A stretch of 64,000 bases of DNA from Blautia sp. (GCA_017463155.1 JAFTPT010000018.1:1-64000), one strand, 5' to 3'. Counted from the stretch's first letter, positions 39,806 through 49,229 are shown. Notes: generated by a model from the sequence alone, not told the origin. Translations and numbers: made by a program.

Positions 39806-41926
39806 ATGACAAAACGAACAGCAGGTATCATCCTTGCCCTCACAGCCTGCCTGACCCTGTCGCCGCTTTCCTACGCACAGGAGCAGACCGCTGCGTACCA
39901 CGATCCGGCGACCGAGGAAGATGAATCCCTTTCAAGCAAAATGAAAACCACCTGGGACTGTGTCTATTTCGGATCCTACCCGACCTCCGAGGTAACGGAC
40001 AAGGAATTCTCCGCCGTCGCGGATTACGCCGTCCGGGATGACAATGTCGTGGTCGACCCGGCGCTCTATGAAGCGCTCGAGGCCGCCGAATGGACAGGCA
40101 ACGAAACCGAGCTGGACGGCGTCCGGTACCGTCGTCTGAAGGGAGAAGACGCCGAGGGCGGCGGAGAGGTCCGCGAGCAGCACTATGTGTGGGAGGATAC
40201 CGATACCTGGCATTATTTCCGCTATGAACCCATCAAATGGCGTGTCCTCGAGATGAACGGGGACGAAGCCATGCTGCTCTGCGACCGTGAGATGGACTGC
40301 GCCCCGTTCCATGTGCAGGCCGAGGATGTCTGCTGGGAGGACTGTACACTCCGCAGCTTCCTGAACGGCTACGATGAGAGCCAGAACAGCGCCGGCATCA
40401 GCTATGCCGGAAATCCCGAAGACAGCTTTCTGAACACGGCCTTTTCCGAGGAGGAGCAGGCGGGCATCCTGACCTCCGAGGTAGACGCCCCTGCCAACAG
40501 CTATTACGGGACTCCCTGCGGGGATCCCTCCCGGGACAAGGTGTTTCTCCTGAGCGTGGATGACGTCTTTTCCGGCGAATCGGCCGGAAGGCACGGCTTC
40601 TATGTGGGACACGGGGTCGACGACCCGGCGCGACGTTTTCATCCCACCATGTACGCCATGGCCAGAGGGACCTGGTACAGCCCCGTCGAGGCCTACAAGG
40701 GAAATGGGTTCTGGTTCATGCGCACGAACGGCTACACCCAGTCGAATGTGACCTACATCTGTGATTTCGGCTATATCTACAACCGCGGCACCTTCGTGAC
40801 CTGCAATGACGCGGGGATTCTGCCCGCCATCCGGGTCGATCTTGCCAAGGCAGCGCTGGTGGATGCCGGCACCGTCTCTTCCGACGGAACCCAGACGGCC
40901 CCCGAGGGCCCTGGGACCGGCCTTTCGGATCCGCGCTATGTGCCGGATGAAAACATGCCCGGCGGAAATGAGGTCATCTGGGATACCGTTCATTTTGGCT
41001 CCTACCCCATGACCGAGGTCACGGACGGAAGCTTTACGGGCGTCGACGAATATGCCCTTCTTGACGGCGATGTGATCATCGATGAAGAGCTCTACGCCGC
41101 ACTGGCACAGGCAGAATGGGAAAACAACGAGGCAGAGATCGACGGCGTCATGTACCGCCGCATGAAAGCCTCCGACGCGGTCAGCTGGTCTTCGTCCAGG
41201 GCCCAGCACTATGCCTGGGACAGCGAAGACGCCTACCACTATTTCAGATATGAGCCGATCACCTGGCGTGTGATCGAGAGTAATGGAAATGCGGTCACCT
41301 TGATGGCAGACCGGCTTCTGGACTGCGCTCCGTTCAATACCGAAGCGGAGGAGGTCTACTGGGAATCCTGTACCCTCCGCAGCTTCCTGAACGGATATGA
41401 CGAAACGGCCAACCGGGAAGGGATCAACTACGGGCAGAAGCCCCAGGACAGCTTTTTCAATTCGGCCTTCTCCGAAGAGGAAAAGGCCTGCGTCCTTACG
41501 GATACCGTTGAAAATCCGGCAAACTACTACTTCGGGACCTCCTGCGGACAGGACACCGTGGACCAGGTCTACATTCCCGACGAGGAGGAGGTCTTCTCGA
41601 CGCCGGACGCCGCAAGGCACGGTTTTTACGAGAGCGACGGCCTCAACGACCCGGCCCGGCGCTTCAGGCCCACCCTCTACGCCATGGCCAGGGGAGCCTG
41701 GTACAGCCCGCTCGACGAAAACAAGGGCAACGGCTTCTGGTTCCTCAGAACCAGCGGCTACACGCCGTCCAACGTAAATTATATCTGCGATTTCGGATAC
41801 GTGTTCAACCGGGGCACCTATGTGACCTGCAATGATTCCGGCGTCCTGCCCCTCATCCGGGTCGACGCCGTGAAGGCCGGACTCGAAAAGGCCGGCACCG
41901 TTTCCTCCAAAGATATCATGAAATAA
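39806..41926 (+). CDS. Secreted protein with duplicated DUF6273-like domain
   Basis: 706 residues from the ATG at 39806 after AAGGAGG; upstream in-frame codons lack a ribosome binding site. Signal peptide of about 24 residues. Two copies of a ~340-residue unit follow (starting near residues 47 and 390), each with VYFGSYP or VHFGSYP, HYFRYEPI-WRV, CTLRSFLNGYDE and DFGY-(Y/F)NRGT(F/Y)VTCND. The WRV/LRSFLN pattern is that of DUF6273. Function unknown. A tandem duplication inside one gene is evident. Confidence 0.78.
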   Translation: MTKRTAGIILALTACLTLSPLSYAQEQTAAYHDPATEEDESLSSKMKTTWDCVYFGSYPTSEVTDKEFSAVADYAVRDDNVVVDPALYEALEAAEWTGNETELDGVRYRRLKGEDAEGGGEVREQHYVWEDTDTWHYFRYEPIKWRVLEMNGDEAMLLCDREMDCAPFHVQAEDVCWEDCTLRSFLNGYDESQNSAGISYAGNPEDSFLNTAFSEEEQAGILTSEVDAPANSYYGTPCGDPSRDKVFLLSVDDVFSGESAGRHGFYVGHGVDDPARRFHPTMYAMARGTWYSPVEAYKGNGFWFMRTNGYTQSNVTYICDFGYIYNRGTFVTCNDAGILPAIRVDLAKAALVDAGTVSSDGTQTAPEGPGTGLSDPRYVPDENMPGGNEVIWDTVHFGSYPMTEVTDGSFTGVDEYALLDGDVIIDEELYAALAQAEWENNEAEIDGVMYRRMKASDAVSWSSSRAQHYAWDSEDAYHYFRYEPITWRVIESNGNAVTLMADRLLDCAPFNTEAEEVYWESCTLRSFLNGYDETANREGINYGQKPQDSFFNSAFSEEEKACVLTDTVENPANYYFGTSCGQDTVDQVYIPDEEEVFSTPDAARHGFYESDGLNDPARRFRPTLYAMARGAWYSPLDENKGNGFWFLRTSGYTPSNVNYICDFGYVFNRGTYVTCNDSGVLPLIRVDAVKAGLEKAGTVSSKDIMK

Positions 41927-41983
41927 GGCGTCTCCAAATGATCTGCCAAGGGATTTACTCTTTGGCACGAGCTTTCAACTGAA

Positions 41984-42024
41984 AATGACCGTGTACAGGG
42001 GTCTCCCGTGCACGGTCATTCTTG
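41984..42024 (+). terminator. Terminator after DUF6273 gene
   Basis: A 12-13 bp stem (41984-41995 with 42009-42020, one G-T pair) followed by CTTGTT, about 60 bp after the stop codon. Confidence 0.7.
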
Positions 42025-42072
42025 TTCGGTTATTTACGCTGTAAGAAATCCGGGTGTTTTGCCGCCGTTCCT

Positions 42073-42321
42073 TCACATGATCATATCAGGCCAGGTGAGG
42101 ATCTCGTCCGCGATGATCATCTCGTAATCACCCTCGATGTCGCGGCTTCTGCCCGTGTCAAACACGTTGGTTTCCGCACCCCAGACACCGTCGTGATACT
42201 CCCAGACATGGTATCGGAGGCCTCTGAATTCAAAATCCAGGCTTCCGCAGCCATCCTCCTCCGTGTAGGAAAACCGAATGTTTTTCCGGCTCAACGCATC
42301 CTGCACCTGCAATAATCTCAT
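42073..42321 (-). CDS. Small hypothetical protein (82 residues)
   Basis: Starts at the ATG at 42321 (MRLLQVQDALSRKNI); a GTG three codons upstream is the alternative. A soluble, acidic alpha/beta-looking protein with FRGLRYHVWEY and GVWGAETNVFDTGRSRDIEG. I do not know the family, but the composition and codon use match neighbouring genes. It runs against the DUF6273 gene, with the terminator between them. Confidence 0.6.
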   Translation of the reverse strand: MRLLQVQDALSRKNIRFSYTEEDGCGSLDFEFRGLRYHVWEYHDGVWGAETNVFDTGRSRDIEGDYEMIIADEILTWPDMIM

Positions 42322-42379
42322 CGTGCTCACCTGCTCTTTCCATAGGATAACACCATCTTATCCCGTGGAGAAAGCACTG

Positions 42380-42829
42380 TCAAGCCAGCTCTTCCTCGGT
42401 ACCTGTCTGTGCAGTCGTACCCTGTTCAGCCGTCATCGCGTCATATTCGCTCTGTGTGATGATCCCGTCGTTCAGCAGATCGGTAAGAAGTCCTCCGTTC
42501 ATTCCCGGCATTCCCTCCGGTCTCTCGCCATTCATCGCGGGAGCCTCGCCCTCCGGCAGCTCCGGCGCGTCCTCGGGCTTCTCGCCGTTCATCTCCGGAG
42601 CCTCCCCGTTCATCCCGGGAGCCTCGCCGTCCGGCCTGTGCTCCTCCATGTATGACTGGATCTTCTCCCTGGTCTCCTCGGAAATGATCCCTTCCTCCAC
42701 CATCGCGTCAAAATCGATCATGCCGGAAGCTTCCTGCGTCGTCTGTTCCGCAAAAACCGACGCGGCCGGAGCCACTGCCATGCACATCACTGCGATACCC
42801 GCCATCACTGCAAAATTCTTACGTTTCAT
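42380..42829 (-). CDS. Small secreted protein with Asn-Gly-Glu-Pro repeats
   Basis: 149 residues. Signal peptide (1-27, ending VFAEQ). Two similar helical segments, EEGIISEETREKIQSYMEE and NDGIITQSEYDAMTAEQ, flank a central Pro/Gly/Met-rich stretch of repeated GEAPxMNGE units. The I-I-S/T-x-x-E/Y pattern resembles short SHOCT-like or EF-hand-like helices. Function unknown. Confidence 0.7.
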   Translation of the reverse strand: MKRKNFAVMAGIAVMCMAVAPAASVFAEQTTQEASGMIDFDAMVEEGIISEETREKIQSYMEEHRPDGEAPGMNGEAPEMNGEKPEDAPELPEGEAPAMNGERPEGMPGMNGGLLTDLLNDGIITQSEYDAMTAEQGTTAQTGTEEELA

Positions 42830-42967
42830 CTACGTATCCTCCTCTTCTCTCTGCAGGCCTCTCCTGCTGTTCTGTATGGACTGTCTTCCCTTCCTTGTTA
42901 TCAGTATTCGGACAAGCCCTGCAGAAAAATGGGGTCGGATGAAAATTTATTAAAAATCATCTCAGAA

Positions 42968-42997
42968 TTGACTAACCATTATAGCCCATGCTATGCT
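42968..42997 (+). promoter_or_regulatory. asrABC promoter
   Basis: TTGACT (42968-42973), 18-bp spacer, TATGCT (42992-42997), about 27 bp before the asrA start. The palindromic AGCCCATGCT within the spacer could be a regulator site. Confidence 0.6.
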
Positions 42998-43023
42998 TTT
43001 TCTATCAGAAAGGAGGAGTACTC

Positions 43024-44049
43024 ATGGGCTATTCTTTTAGCCGGGAGGGCTTTGATGCTGTGCTCAAAGCGCTTGCCCGAACATACCGTATCTATGCACC
43101 TGTCACTTTTGCAGGGCAGGGACGGTTCACCGATGTGGATGTGGTGCGTTATGATTTTGTTACAGATGCGTCACAGATCGAATTCGGTAAAAAATCGGAG
43201 TATGCTTTCAAGGAACTGCTGACACCTCTCTCCGAGACACTTTTTTATTTCACGGAAGATGAAGTGAAGGAAGCGGACGCCCAGCCGGGCGAGGTGCTGG
43301 TCTTTCTGCGCAGCTGCGATCTGCATGCGCTGAAACGCCTGGACCAGATGTATCTGGGCAACGGATTCGCGGAGGATCCTTTTTACAAAAGGATCCGTGA
43401 AAAGCTCCAATTTGTCCTGATCGGATGTCCGGCCTCGTTTGAGAACTGCTTCTGTACGTCCATGGGGACGAACCGGACGGAGGATGGATATCTGTTCTCG
43501 GTGGAGGAGCAGGATGGAAAGATCCTGTGCGAGGTGCCGTCGAATCTGAAGCTCAAGCAGCTTTTCATGGAGAACGGTGCATGGATCGAGAAAGCGCTTC
43601 CCTCTTTCGTAGAGGAAAATGACGTCCGCGTGACGATTCCGGCGACGGTTCCGAACTCGATCTACAAAGCCCCTTTGTGGGATGAGTATACGGCCCGTTG
43701 TATCGGCTGCGGACGCTGCAATTTTGTCTGTCCCACCTGCACCTGCTATACCATGCAGGATATCTATTACACGGACAACGGCCGGGTCGGTGAGCGTCGC
43801 CGGGTGGCTGCTTCCTGTATGGTGGATGGCTATACCAACGTTGCCGGCGGGGGTGAATACCGCCGGACCAAGGGTGAAAGAATGCGCTTCAAGGTGCTGC
43901 ACAAGATCTATGATTTCCGCCGCCGCTTCGCCTATGACATGTGCGTCGGCTGCGGAAGGTGCGATGATGCCTGTCCGGAGTATATTTCTTTTTCCAATAT
44001 CATCAACAAGGTCGATCAGTTTGTAAAGGAGGAGAAGGCAGATGAATAA
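43024..44049 (+). CDS. asrA: Anaerobic sulfite reductase subunit A (ferredoxin-like)
   Basis: 341 residues from the ATG at 43024 after AAGGAGGAG. Electron-carrier subunit of dissimilatory-type sulfite reductase. Two [4Fe-4S] sites are clear: CIGCGRCNFVCPTC and CVGCGRCDDACPEY. It overlaps asrB by 8 bases. With AsrB and AsrC it reduces sulfite to sulfide in the cytoplasm of anaerobes. Confidence 0.93.
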   Translation: MGYSFSREGFDAVLKALARTYRIYAPVTFAGQGRFTDVDVVRYDFVTDASQIEFGKKSEYAFKELLTPLSETLFYFTEDEVKEADAQPGEVLVFLRSCDLHALKRLDQMYLGNGFAEDPFYKRIREKLQFVLIGCPASFENCFCTSMGTNRTEDGYLFSVEEQDGKILCEVPSNLKLKQLFMENGAWIEKALPSFVEENDVRVTIPATVPNSIYKAPLWDEYTARCIGCGRCNFVCPTCTCYTMQDIYYTDNGRVGERRRVAASCMVDGYTNVAGGGEYRRTKGERMRFKVLHKIYDFRRRFAYDMCVGCGRCDDACPEYISFSNIINKVDQFVKEEKADE

Positions 44050-44833
44050 GAATCCATATGTTCCGTTTTCCTCTGAGATTCTGGACGTCATCAAACATAC
44101 GGAAAAGGAATACACCTTCCGCATGAAGTTTGCGGGCGAGGTGAAGCCGGGGCAGTTCTTTGAAGTGTCGATTCCCAAATACGGCGAAGCCCCGATCTCT
44201 GTCAGCGGCATCGGCAAGGACTATGTAGACCTGACCATCCGCCGCGTCGGACGTGTGACAAACGAGGTTTTCGAGCATTACAAGGGGCAGTCGCTGCTGC
44301 TCCGCGGTCCCTACGGCAATGGCTTCGATCTGTCCCTCTACCAGGAGGGAGAAGTGGTGGTGATCGCGGGCGGGACGGGTGTTTCGCCTGTACGTGGTGT
44401 GATCCACGGGCTCTGCGAGACAAAGGACCCGCAGGATAAGTATGTGATCGTCGGTTTCCGCAGCCCGGACGACATGCTGTTCCGGGACGACCTGAAGGTG
44501 TGGGATGAGAAGCTCCGCCTGACACTTACGGTGGACGGTGCGCCGGAAGGCTACGAAGGCAACATCGGCCTCGTGACCAAATATATCCCGGATCTTCCCC
44601 TGAAGGATCCGTCAACGGCCAAAGCGGTCGTGGTCGGTCCGCCGCCGATGATGCGTTTTTCGGTGCAGGGACTTCTCGCCAAAGGCTTCCGCGAGGAGAA
44701 TATCTGGATCTCCCAGGAGAGAAAAATGTGCTGCGGCCTAGGTAAATGCGGCCACTGCCGGATCGGCATGCGCTATGTCTGTCTCGACGGGCCGGTCTTT
44801 ACCTATGTGGACAGCAAGGATATGATCGATTAA
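44042..44833 (+). CDS. asrB: Anaerobic sulfite reductase subunit B (flavin/NAD-binding)
   Basis: 263 residues. A ferredoxin-NADP reductase-like fold with the flavin motif RRVGRVTN, nucleotide-binding GGTGVSPVRG and a C-terminal iron-sulfur site CCGLGKCGHCRIG of the DHOD-B type. It passes electrons from NAD(P)H to AsrA/AsrC. The ribosome binding site AAAGGAGG lies within the end of asrA. Confidence 0.93.
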   Translation: MNKNPYVPFSSEILDVIKHTEKEYTFRMKFAGEVKPGQFFEVSIPKYGEAPISVSGIGKDYVDLTIRRVGRVTNEVFEHYKGQSLLLRGPYGNGFDLSLYQEGEVVVIAGGTGVSPVRGVIHGLCETKDPQDKYVIVGFRSPDDMLFRDDLKVWDEKLRLTLTVDGAPEGYEGNIGLVTKYIPDLPLKDPSTAKAVVVGPPPMMRFSVQGLLAKGFREENIWISQERKMCCGLGKCGHCRIGMRYVCLDGPVFTYVDSKDMID

Positions 44834-44848
44834 GGAGGTGCGGAAAAC

Positions 44849-45823
44849 ATGTCTGATGTGAATATCAAAAAACTGAAAAAGAATGCGTTCCGTTACTCCA
44901 AGGTCCGCGGAGAAACGGCCAGCCGTATCCGTATTCCGGGCGGCCTGGTGAGTGCGAAGAGCATGGCCAGAATCGCCGAAGTAGCCGAGACCTACGGAAA
45001 CGGGACCATTTTTGTAACGAACCGCCAGGGTGTGGAGATTCCCGGCATCGCCATGGAGGATATGGACAATGTCAACCGGATGATCCAGTCCATCATCGAC
45101 GATTCCGGCGTCAATCAGGAAGAGCGGGACAAAGGATACCCGGCTTCCGGAACCCGGAACGTGGTGGCCTGTCCGGGCTCCCGCCTGTGTCCGTTTGCCT
45201 GCTATGACACCACGGAGTTCGCCCGGAAAATGGACAAGGCCATCTTCCCGAACAACCTGCATGTCAAGGTGGCCTTTACCGGCTGCTCCAACGACTGCGC
45301 CAAGGTCCGGATGAACGATTTCGGCATTATCGGCATGACCGAGCCGCAGTATGATCCGTCACGCTGTGTATCCTGCGAGCAGTGCGTCAAATATTGCGGA
45401 CTCCGCTCCGTGGGCGCCCTGTCCATGGTAAACGGCAAGGTGGTCCGCGATACGGACAAGTGCATCGGCTGCGGCGTGTGTGCCTACTATTGTCCGACCA
45501 GAGCCTGGACGCGGAGCCGCGAGCATTATTTCCGTCTCGTGCTGCTAGGCCGTACCGGCAAAAAGAATCCGCGGATGGCGGAGGATTTCATCAAATGGTC
45601 GGATGAGGAAAGCATCATGAAGATCGTCAAGAACGCCTACGCGTACGTGGAGGAATACATCGACAGGAACGCCGTGGAAGGCAAGGAGCATATCGGCTAC
45701 ATCGTGGACCGCACCGGGTTCGACGAATTCCTGAAATGGATCATGGAAGGCGTGGAACTGCCGGAGATCGCCCAGATAAACCCACGGCCATACTGGGGCG
45801 GGAAACACTATGACAAATACTAA
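44849..45823 (+). CDS. asrC: Anaerobic sulfite reductase subunit C (siroheme)
   Basis: 324 residues, catalytic subunit. The siroheme-[4Fe-4S] ligands are in CPGSRLC (C-x5-C) and TGCSNDC (C-x3-C). Two more ferredoxin clusters follow: CVSCEQCVKYC and CIGCGVCAYYC. It has AAGGAGGTG upstream and ends the asrABC operon. A repeat hairpin follows its stop. Confidence 0.94.
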   Translation: MSDVNIKKLKKNAFRYSKVRGETASRIRIPGGLVSAKSMARIAEVAETYGNGTIFVTNRQGVEIPGIAMEDMDNVNRMIQSIIDDSGVNQEERDKGYPASGTRNVVACPGSRLCPFACYDTTEFARKMDKAIFPNNLHVKVAFTGCSNDCAKVRMNDFGIIGMTEPQYDPSRCVSCEQCVKYCGLRSVGALSMVNGKVVRDTDKCIGCGVCAYYCPTRAWTRSREHYFRLVLLGRTGKKNPRMAEDFIKWSDEESIMKIVKNAYAYVEEYIDRNAVEGKEHIGYIVDRTGFDEFLKWIMEGVELPEIAQINPRPYWGGKHYDKY

Positions 45824-45828
45824 TGTAA

Positions 45829-45938
45829 GGTAGTAAGGGGGGCTCGCCTGCATGCCGTCCGGGGGGCGGGTGGAACACGGGGACGGTTCCTGGTTCCAAT
45901 TCTGGAACGAGGAACCGTCCCCTATTCCACCCGCCCCC
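45829..45938. repeat. Post-stop repeat copy 3 plus 77-nt REP-like hairpin
   Basis: Six bases after the asrC stop a diverged copy of the repeat seen at 9922 and 35266 begins (GGGGGGCTCGCCTGCATGCC). It is followed by a long hairpin: 14-bp arms 45862-45875/45925-45938, then 12-bp arms 45879-45890/45911-45922 (GGGGACGGTTCC), then GTTCCA/TGGAAC. No T run follows, so it is not a classical terminator. Confidence 0.65.
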
Positions 45939-45984
45939 GTCCTCCCTGCTCTACCACTTTCATCCGTGAGCGATAATCCTTTTT

Positions 45985-47856
45985 TTAAATGATGGTGTGG
46001 TGATTGCGTTTGACCTCGTACATCCGGTTGTCTGCTTCGCGGATGTAATCATCCATCCTGGATACGTCAAAGTCAAAGGTCTCATAGCTGCCGAGGCTGA
46101 AGCCGATGGGCATCGGGAATTCCGCCTTTTCCAGGCTGTCCAGGATTCTTTCCTCGAGTTTTTCGGCGGTCATGGTTCCGATCATGACGAATTCATCCCC
46201 GCCATACCGCATGATAAAGCAGTCCCTGCCTTCGCCCGCTTTTTCGATCGCTTCGGCCATGACCCGGATGGCACGGTCGCCCTCCTCATGTCCCAGGGTA
46301 TCGTTGATGGCCTTCATCCCGTCCATATCCAGGAAGAAAAAGCGCAGCACACCTTTCTTCTCAAACAGGGCCTGGCAGAGAGCCGCCCCGTCCTTCGATA
46401 AGCCGAACCGGTTGTACAGACCCGTCAGCGCATCATGGCGCGACATATCCGACACCTGCCGGTACAGCCTGTTCATGAGCCGCTTCCTCTGGATGTTCTC
46501 GATGCAGTTGCCGACAAGCTGGACCACCAGCTGCAGAACGTTGAATTCAGCCAGCGGGGAAGTCCCGTCCACGGCCACGTATCCGATGCTGATCTCCTCA
46601 GAGCTGAGCGGATACAGCACCAGCAGCTGGTTCTCCCGCTTCAGCGATCCCGGGATCAGGGACTCCCTGTCAAAAAACTCATAAATGTGGTTGGCTCTGT
46701 CACACTGTACCTTCGGCCGGTCCTGCCCCCAGGCCGCCATGAGCGCCATGGTATCGCTGTAGGGCTTATCCAGCATCTTTTTGCCGTAGCTCCACAGATA
46801 ATCCGTATTGATCACAACATAGAGGTCACGGCAGGACAGGATCTCCGCCGCATTTTCGATCAGGTCCATGACATAGCTGATGGATTCGGCACTGTACATG
46901 GCACTGCCGAACTCTGTCTCGATCTGGTACAGATTCCGCAGATGCCGGCTCATCCTGAGATACCGTCCCGAGATTTCCTTGGCACTGGTCGTCTCTTCAC
47001 AGCAGCCGCAGGAACTCCGGAGAAGAAGCCGGTGCGGGGAATACACTTCCTCCGTGAAGCTCTTCCCCTGCAGGCAGTCGTAGAGCACCTGCATTCCCGT
47101 ATAGGCCGTCTGCGGGTAGTTCCGTTCCACCGTAGAGATGGTGGGCTCAAAGAACTCCGAAATATCCAGGTTGTCAAAGCCTGTCACGACCACGTCCTCC
47201 GGGATCCTTACGCCGGCTTCCTTCAGGACGGTCGCGACACCGACGGCCAGATCATCATTGCAGCAGATCACCGCATCGGGAAGAGTCTCCCCCTTCTGCA
47301 GCATTTCGCGTGCTGCCCGTGTGGCCATCTCCATGTACCAGTCACCATCGTAACACCGGCGGCAATCTTCGGGGATCCCGCAGGCAATGCAGGCATCCAC
47401 AAAGCCCCGCTCCCTGTCCCGGGCTTCCTTGCTTCGCGCCCGGCCACGCACCAGGGCGATCCGCTTCGCGTGATGTTTCCGGATCACATGCTCCGTCATA
47501 TCATAGAGCGCCCGGTAGTTGTCGGTACCGACATAGATGCACCCCTTCATCGGATAGTTCAAAGAAGCGATGGGAATGCCGAGGCGGCGGGCCGTCCCCA
47601 GCACCATCTCCTCCCGTTCCTCCGGCCAGGACCTGTCCGATTCCACCATTATGGCATCCAGCCTGCTGATCTCGGGAAGAGAAAAGATGTTCATCTCCCC
47701 CCGTCCGCTTCCATGACGTCCGGTCATACCAAAATCATTGAAGATCGTCACACTGACGTCCTCGTGTTCCCCCAGGAACCGGCGGATCCCTTCCGTAAAT
47801 GATTCGATGACTTCAAAATTCCAGTCCGAGACAAAAAAACCGATCTGATAGCTCAT
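45985..47856 (-). CDS. LacI-type sugar-binding domain fused to GGDEF domain
   Basis: 623 residues from the ATG at 47856, 7 bases after GGAG; an ATG two codons upstream abuts that site. Residues ~4-275 resemble the periplasmic-binding-like sensor of LacI regulators (ASLNYPMKGCIYVGTDNYRA, DAVICCNDDLAVG, VVVTGFDN) but with no DNA-binding helix-turn-helix. A middle region (SCGCCEETT, then GAF-like) leads to a GGDEF domain with intact RYGGDEF. No RxxD inhibitory site lies at the usual spacing. No signal or membrane segment, so it would be a cytoplasmic, ligand-responsive diguanylate cyclase. Confidence 0.85.
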   Translation of the reverse strand: MSYQIGFFVSDWNFEVIESFTEGIRRFLGEHEDVSVTIFNDFGMTGRHGSGRGEMNIFSLPEISRLDAIMVESDRSWPEEREEMVLGTARRLGIPIASLNYPMKGCIYVGTDNYRALYDMTEHVIRKHHAKRIALVRGRARSKEARDRERGFVDACIACGIPEDCRRCYDGDWYMEMATRAAREMLQKGETLPDAVICCNDDLAVGVATVLKEAGVRIPEDVVVTGFDNLDISEFFEPTISTVERNYPQTAYTGMQVLYDCLQGKSFTEEVYSPHRLLLRSSCGCCEETTSAKEISGRYLRMSRHLRNLYQIETEFGSAMYSAESISYVMDLIENAAEILSCRDLYVVINTDYLWSYGKKMLDKPYSDTMALMAAWGQDRPKVQCDRANHIYEFFDRESLIPGSLKRENQLLVLYPLSSEEISIGYVAVDGTSPLAEFNVLQLVVQLVGNCIENIQRKRLMNRLYRQVSDMSRHDALTGLYNRFGLSKDGAALCQALFEKKGVLRFFFLDMDGMKAINDTLGHEEGDRAIRVMAEAIEKAGEGRDCFIMRYGGDEFVMIGTMTAEKLEERILDSLEKAEFPMPIGFSLGSYETFDFDVSRMDDYIREADNRMYEVKRNHHTII

Positions 47857-47872
47857 ATCCATACTCCTGAAA

Positions 47873-47905
47873 ACAGGGGAGGATACTTTCCGTATCCTCC
47901 CCTGT
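47873..47905 (-). terminator. Terminator after Big_2/C39-like gene
   Basis: Perfect 14-bp arms (47873-47886 and 47892-47905, loop of 5), followed on the minus strand by TTTTCAGG, 17 bp after the stop codon. It also overlaps the 5' leader of the GGDEF gene. Confidence 0.75.
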
Positions 47906-47922
47906 CGATGTCATTTAAAGTC

Positions 47923-49182
47923 TTATCCTACCAGGATATAACCGCCTGTGTTTTTATTGGAGGTCACGTAGGCCTTCATGTAGACCGACGAATCCGTAGC
48001 CGGATCCATATGCTTGTTGACAAAATCATCAACCGTCATGCGGAACGTCTTGTTGTTCCCCTTGGCAAGATTGATCTTGCCGGAGGTGGGGCAGATAAAG
48101 ATGCCGAAGCCCTTGTTGTCGATGCCCACGAGAACCATCGCATGGTGGCCGCCGGCGACCTGGATCCCGTCGACCAGACGGTTGTGCGCCTTTACGATCA
48201 CGGGTTTGCCGCTGAGCAGATGATTCTTGATCTGCCTGATCGCCGTACTCTTGTTGAAGTCATAGACGACCTGGTTCTTGATCTTCATATCTGTCAGGAT
48301 CTGGCTGGCCGTCCGGAGCGTGATGGAGCAATTGTCAAACAGCTTCTTGTTCGCTGCCGTGTAAAGGCCCATCTTCTTGATCGCGTAGCGCTCGCTGTAG
48401 GCCTTGTCCTCCGCTCCCTTGTGGATCGCGCTCGGAGACTTGTCATTACCCAGCGCCGAAGCGGCGATGGAGATCGCGCCCGTCACACAGCCGTGCTTCA
48501 GGTAATAATTACCGAAGGTCTTTCCCTCATAGATATGATAGGTGAGTGTTCCCTTCGGGCCCGAAACGGTCAGATAATCGCCATTCTGCTTGTAGGTGAT
48601 CCATTCTTTCTTTTCGGTGACAGTGACATTGATGGTCTTAGTCTTCCCGTAATATACATCCGTGGATTTTGCCTTGATCGTCAGCTCGCCGGTACCGGCC
48701 GCCACGCCCGTGATCTTGCCGTTCTCATCGACCGTGAAGAGCTCCGGTGCCCCGGAAGTGTAGGTAAGGGGCGTCTTTCCCTTGGCCTGCGCGCTCACCG
48801 TGGTGCCGACCTTCACCTTGAGGTCCAGGGCTGTTACGGTGTTGACCGTCTTCTTGACCGTCACCGTGATGGTTTTTGTGTTTGCCTGGTAGCTCCCCTT
48901 CTTGGCGGCCTTGATGGTGATCTTGGCCGTCCCGGCCTTCTTGCCGGTCAGGAGTCCCTTACTGTTTACGGTCACGACAGACTTGTCGCTGCTGGTATAC
49001 GTGAGCTTGGCCTTGGCCGGCGTCGTCGTCACCTTGAGCTGTTTCGTCTGTGTAGAAGTCATGCTCACGTTGGACGCCTTGATCGTCACCTTTTTGGCGG
49101 CGGCCTGTGCCGTCGTTCCGATCATCAGAAGCATTGTCAGCATGGCTGCCAGAAAGATCACACGTTTTGTCAACCGCTTCAT
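47923..49182 (-). CDS. Secreted Big_2-domain protein with C39-like peptidase domain
   Basis: 419 residues. Signal peptide ending near residue 28 (TAQAAAKK). Two bacterial Ig-like (Big_2) domains follow (about 30-190; LTYTSSDKSVVTVNSKGLLT is the classic pattern). The C-terminal ~210 residues look like a C39-family papain-like domain: the candidate nucleophile Cys is in KHGCVTGAIS (near residue 230) and the His in GGHHAMVLVG (near 344). It may be a wall-bound peptidase; activity is not proven. The ribosome binding site is AAGGAGGAG. Confidence 0.78.
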   Translation of the reverse strand: MKRLTKRVIFLAAMLTMLLMIGTTAQAAAKKVTIKASNVSMTSTQTKQLKVTTTPAKAKLTYTSSDKSVVTVNSKGLLTGKKAGTAKITIKAAKKGSYQANTKTITVTVKKTVNTVTALDLKVKVGTTVSAQAKGKTPLTYTSGAPELFTVDENGKITGVAAGTGELTIKAKSTDVYYGKTKTINVTVTEKKEWITYKQNGDYLTVSGPKGTLTYHIYEGKTFGNYYLKHGCVTGAISIAASALGNDKSPSAIHKGAEDKAYSERYAIKKMGLYTAANKKLFDNCSITLRTASQILTDMKIKNQVVYDFNKSTAIRQIKNHLLSGKPVIVKAHNRLVDGIQVAGGHHAMVLVGIDNKGFGIFICPTSGKINLAKGNNKTFRMTVDDFVNKHMDPATDSSVYMKAYVTSNKNTGGYILVG

Positions 49183-49229
49183 ACTCTCCTCCTTGGTGTG
49201 AAAGCCAGTTTACTATTCTTACTTCCAGT

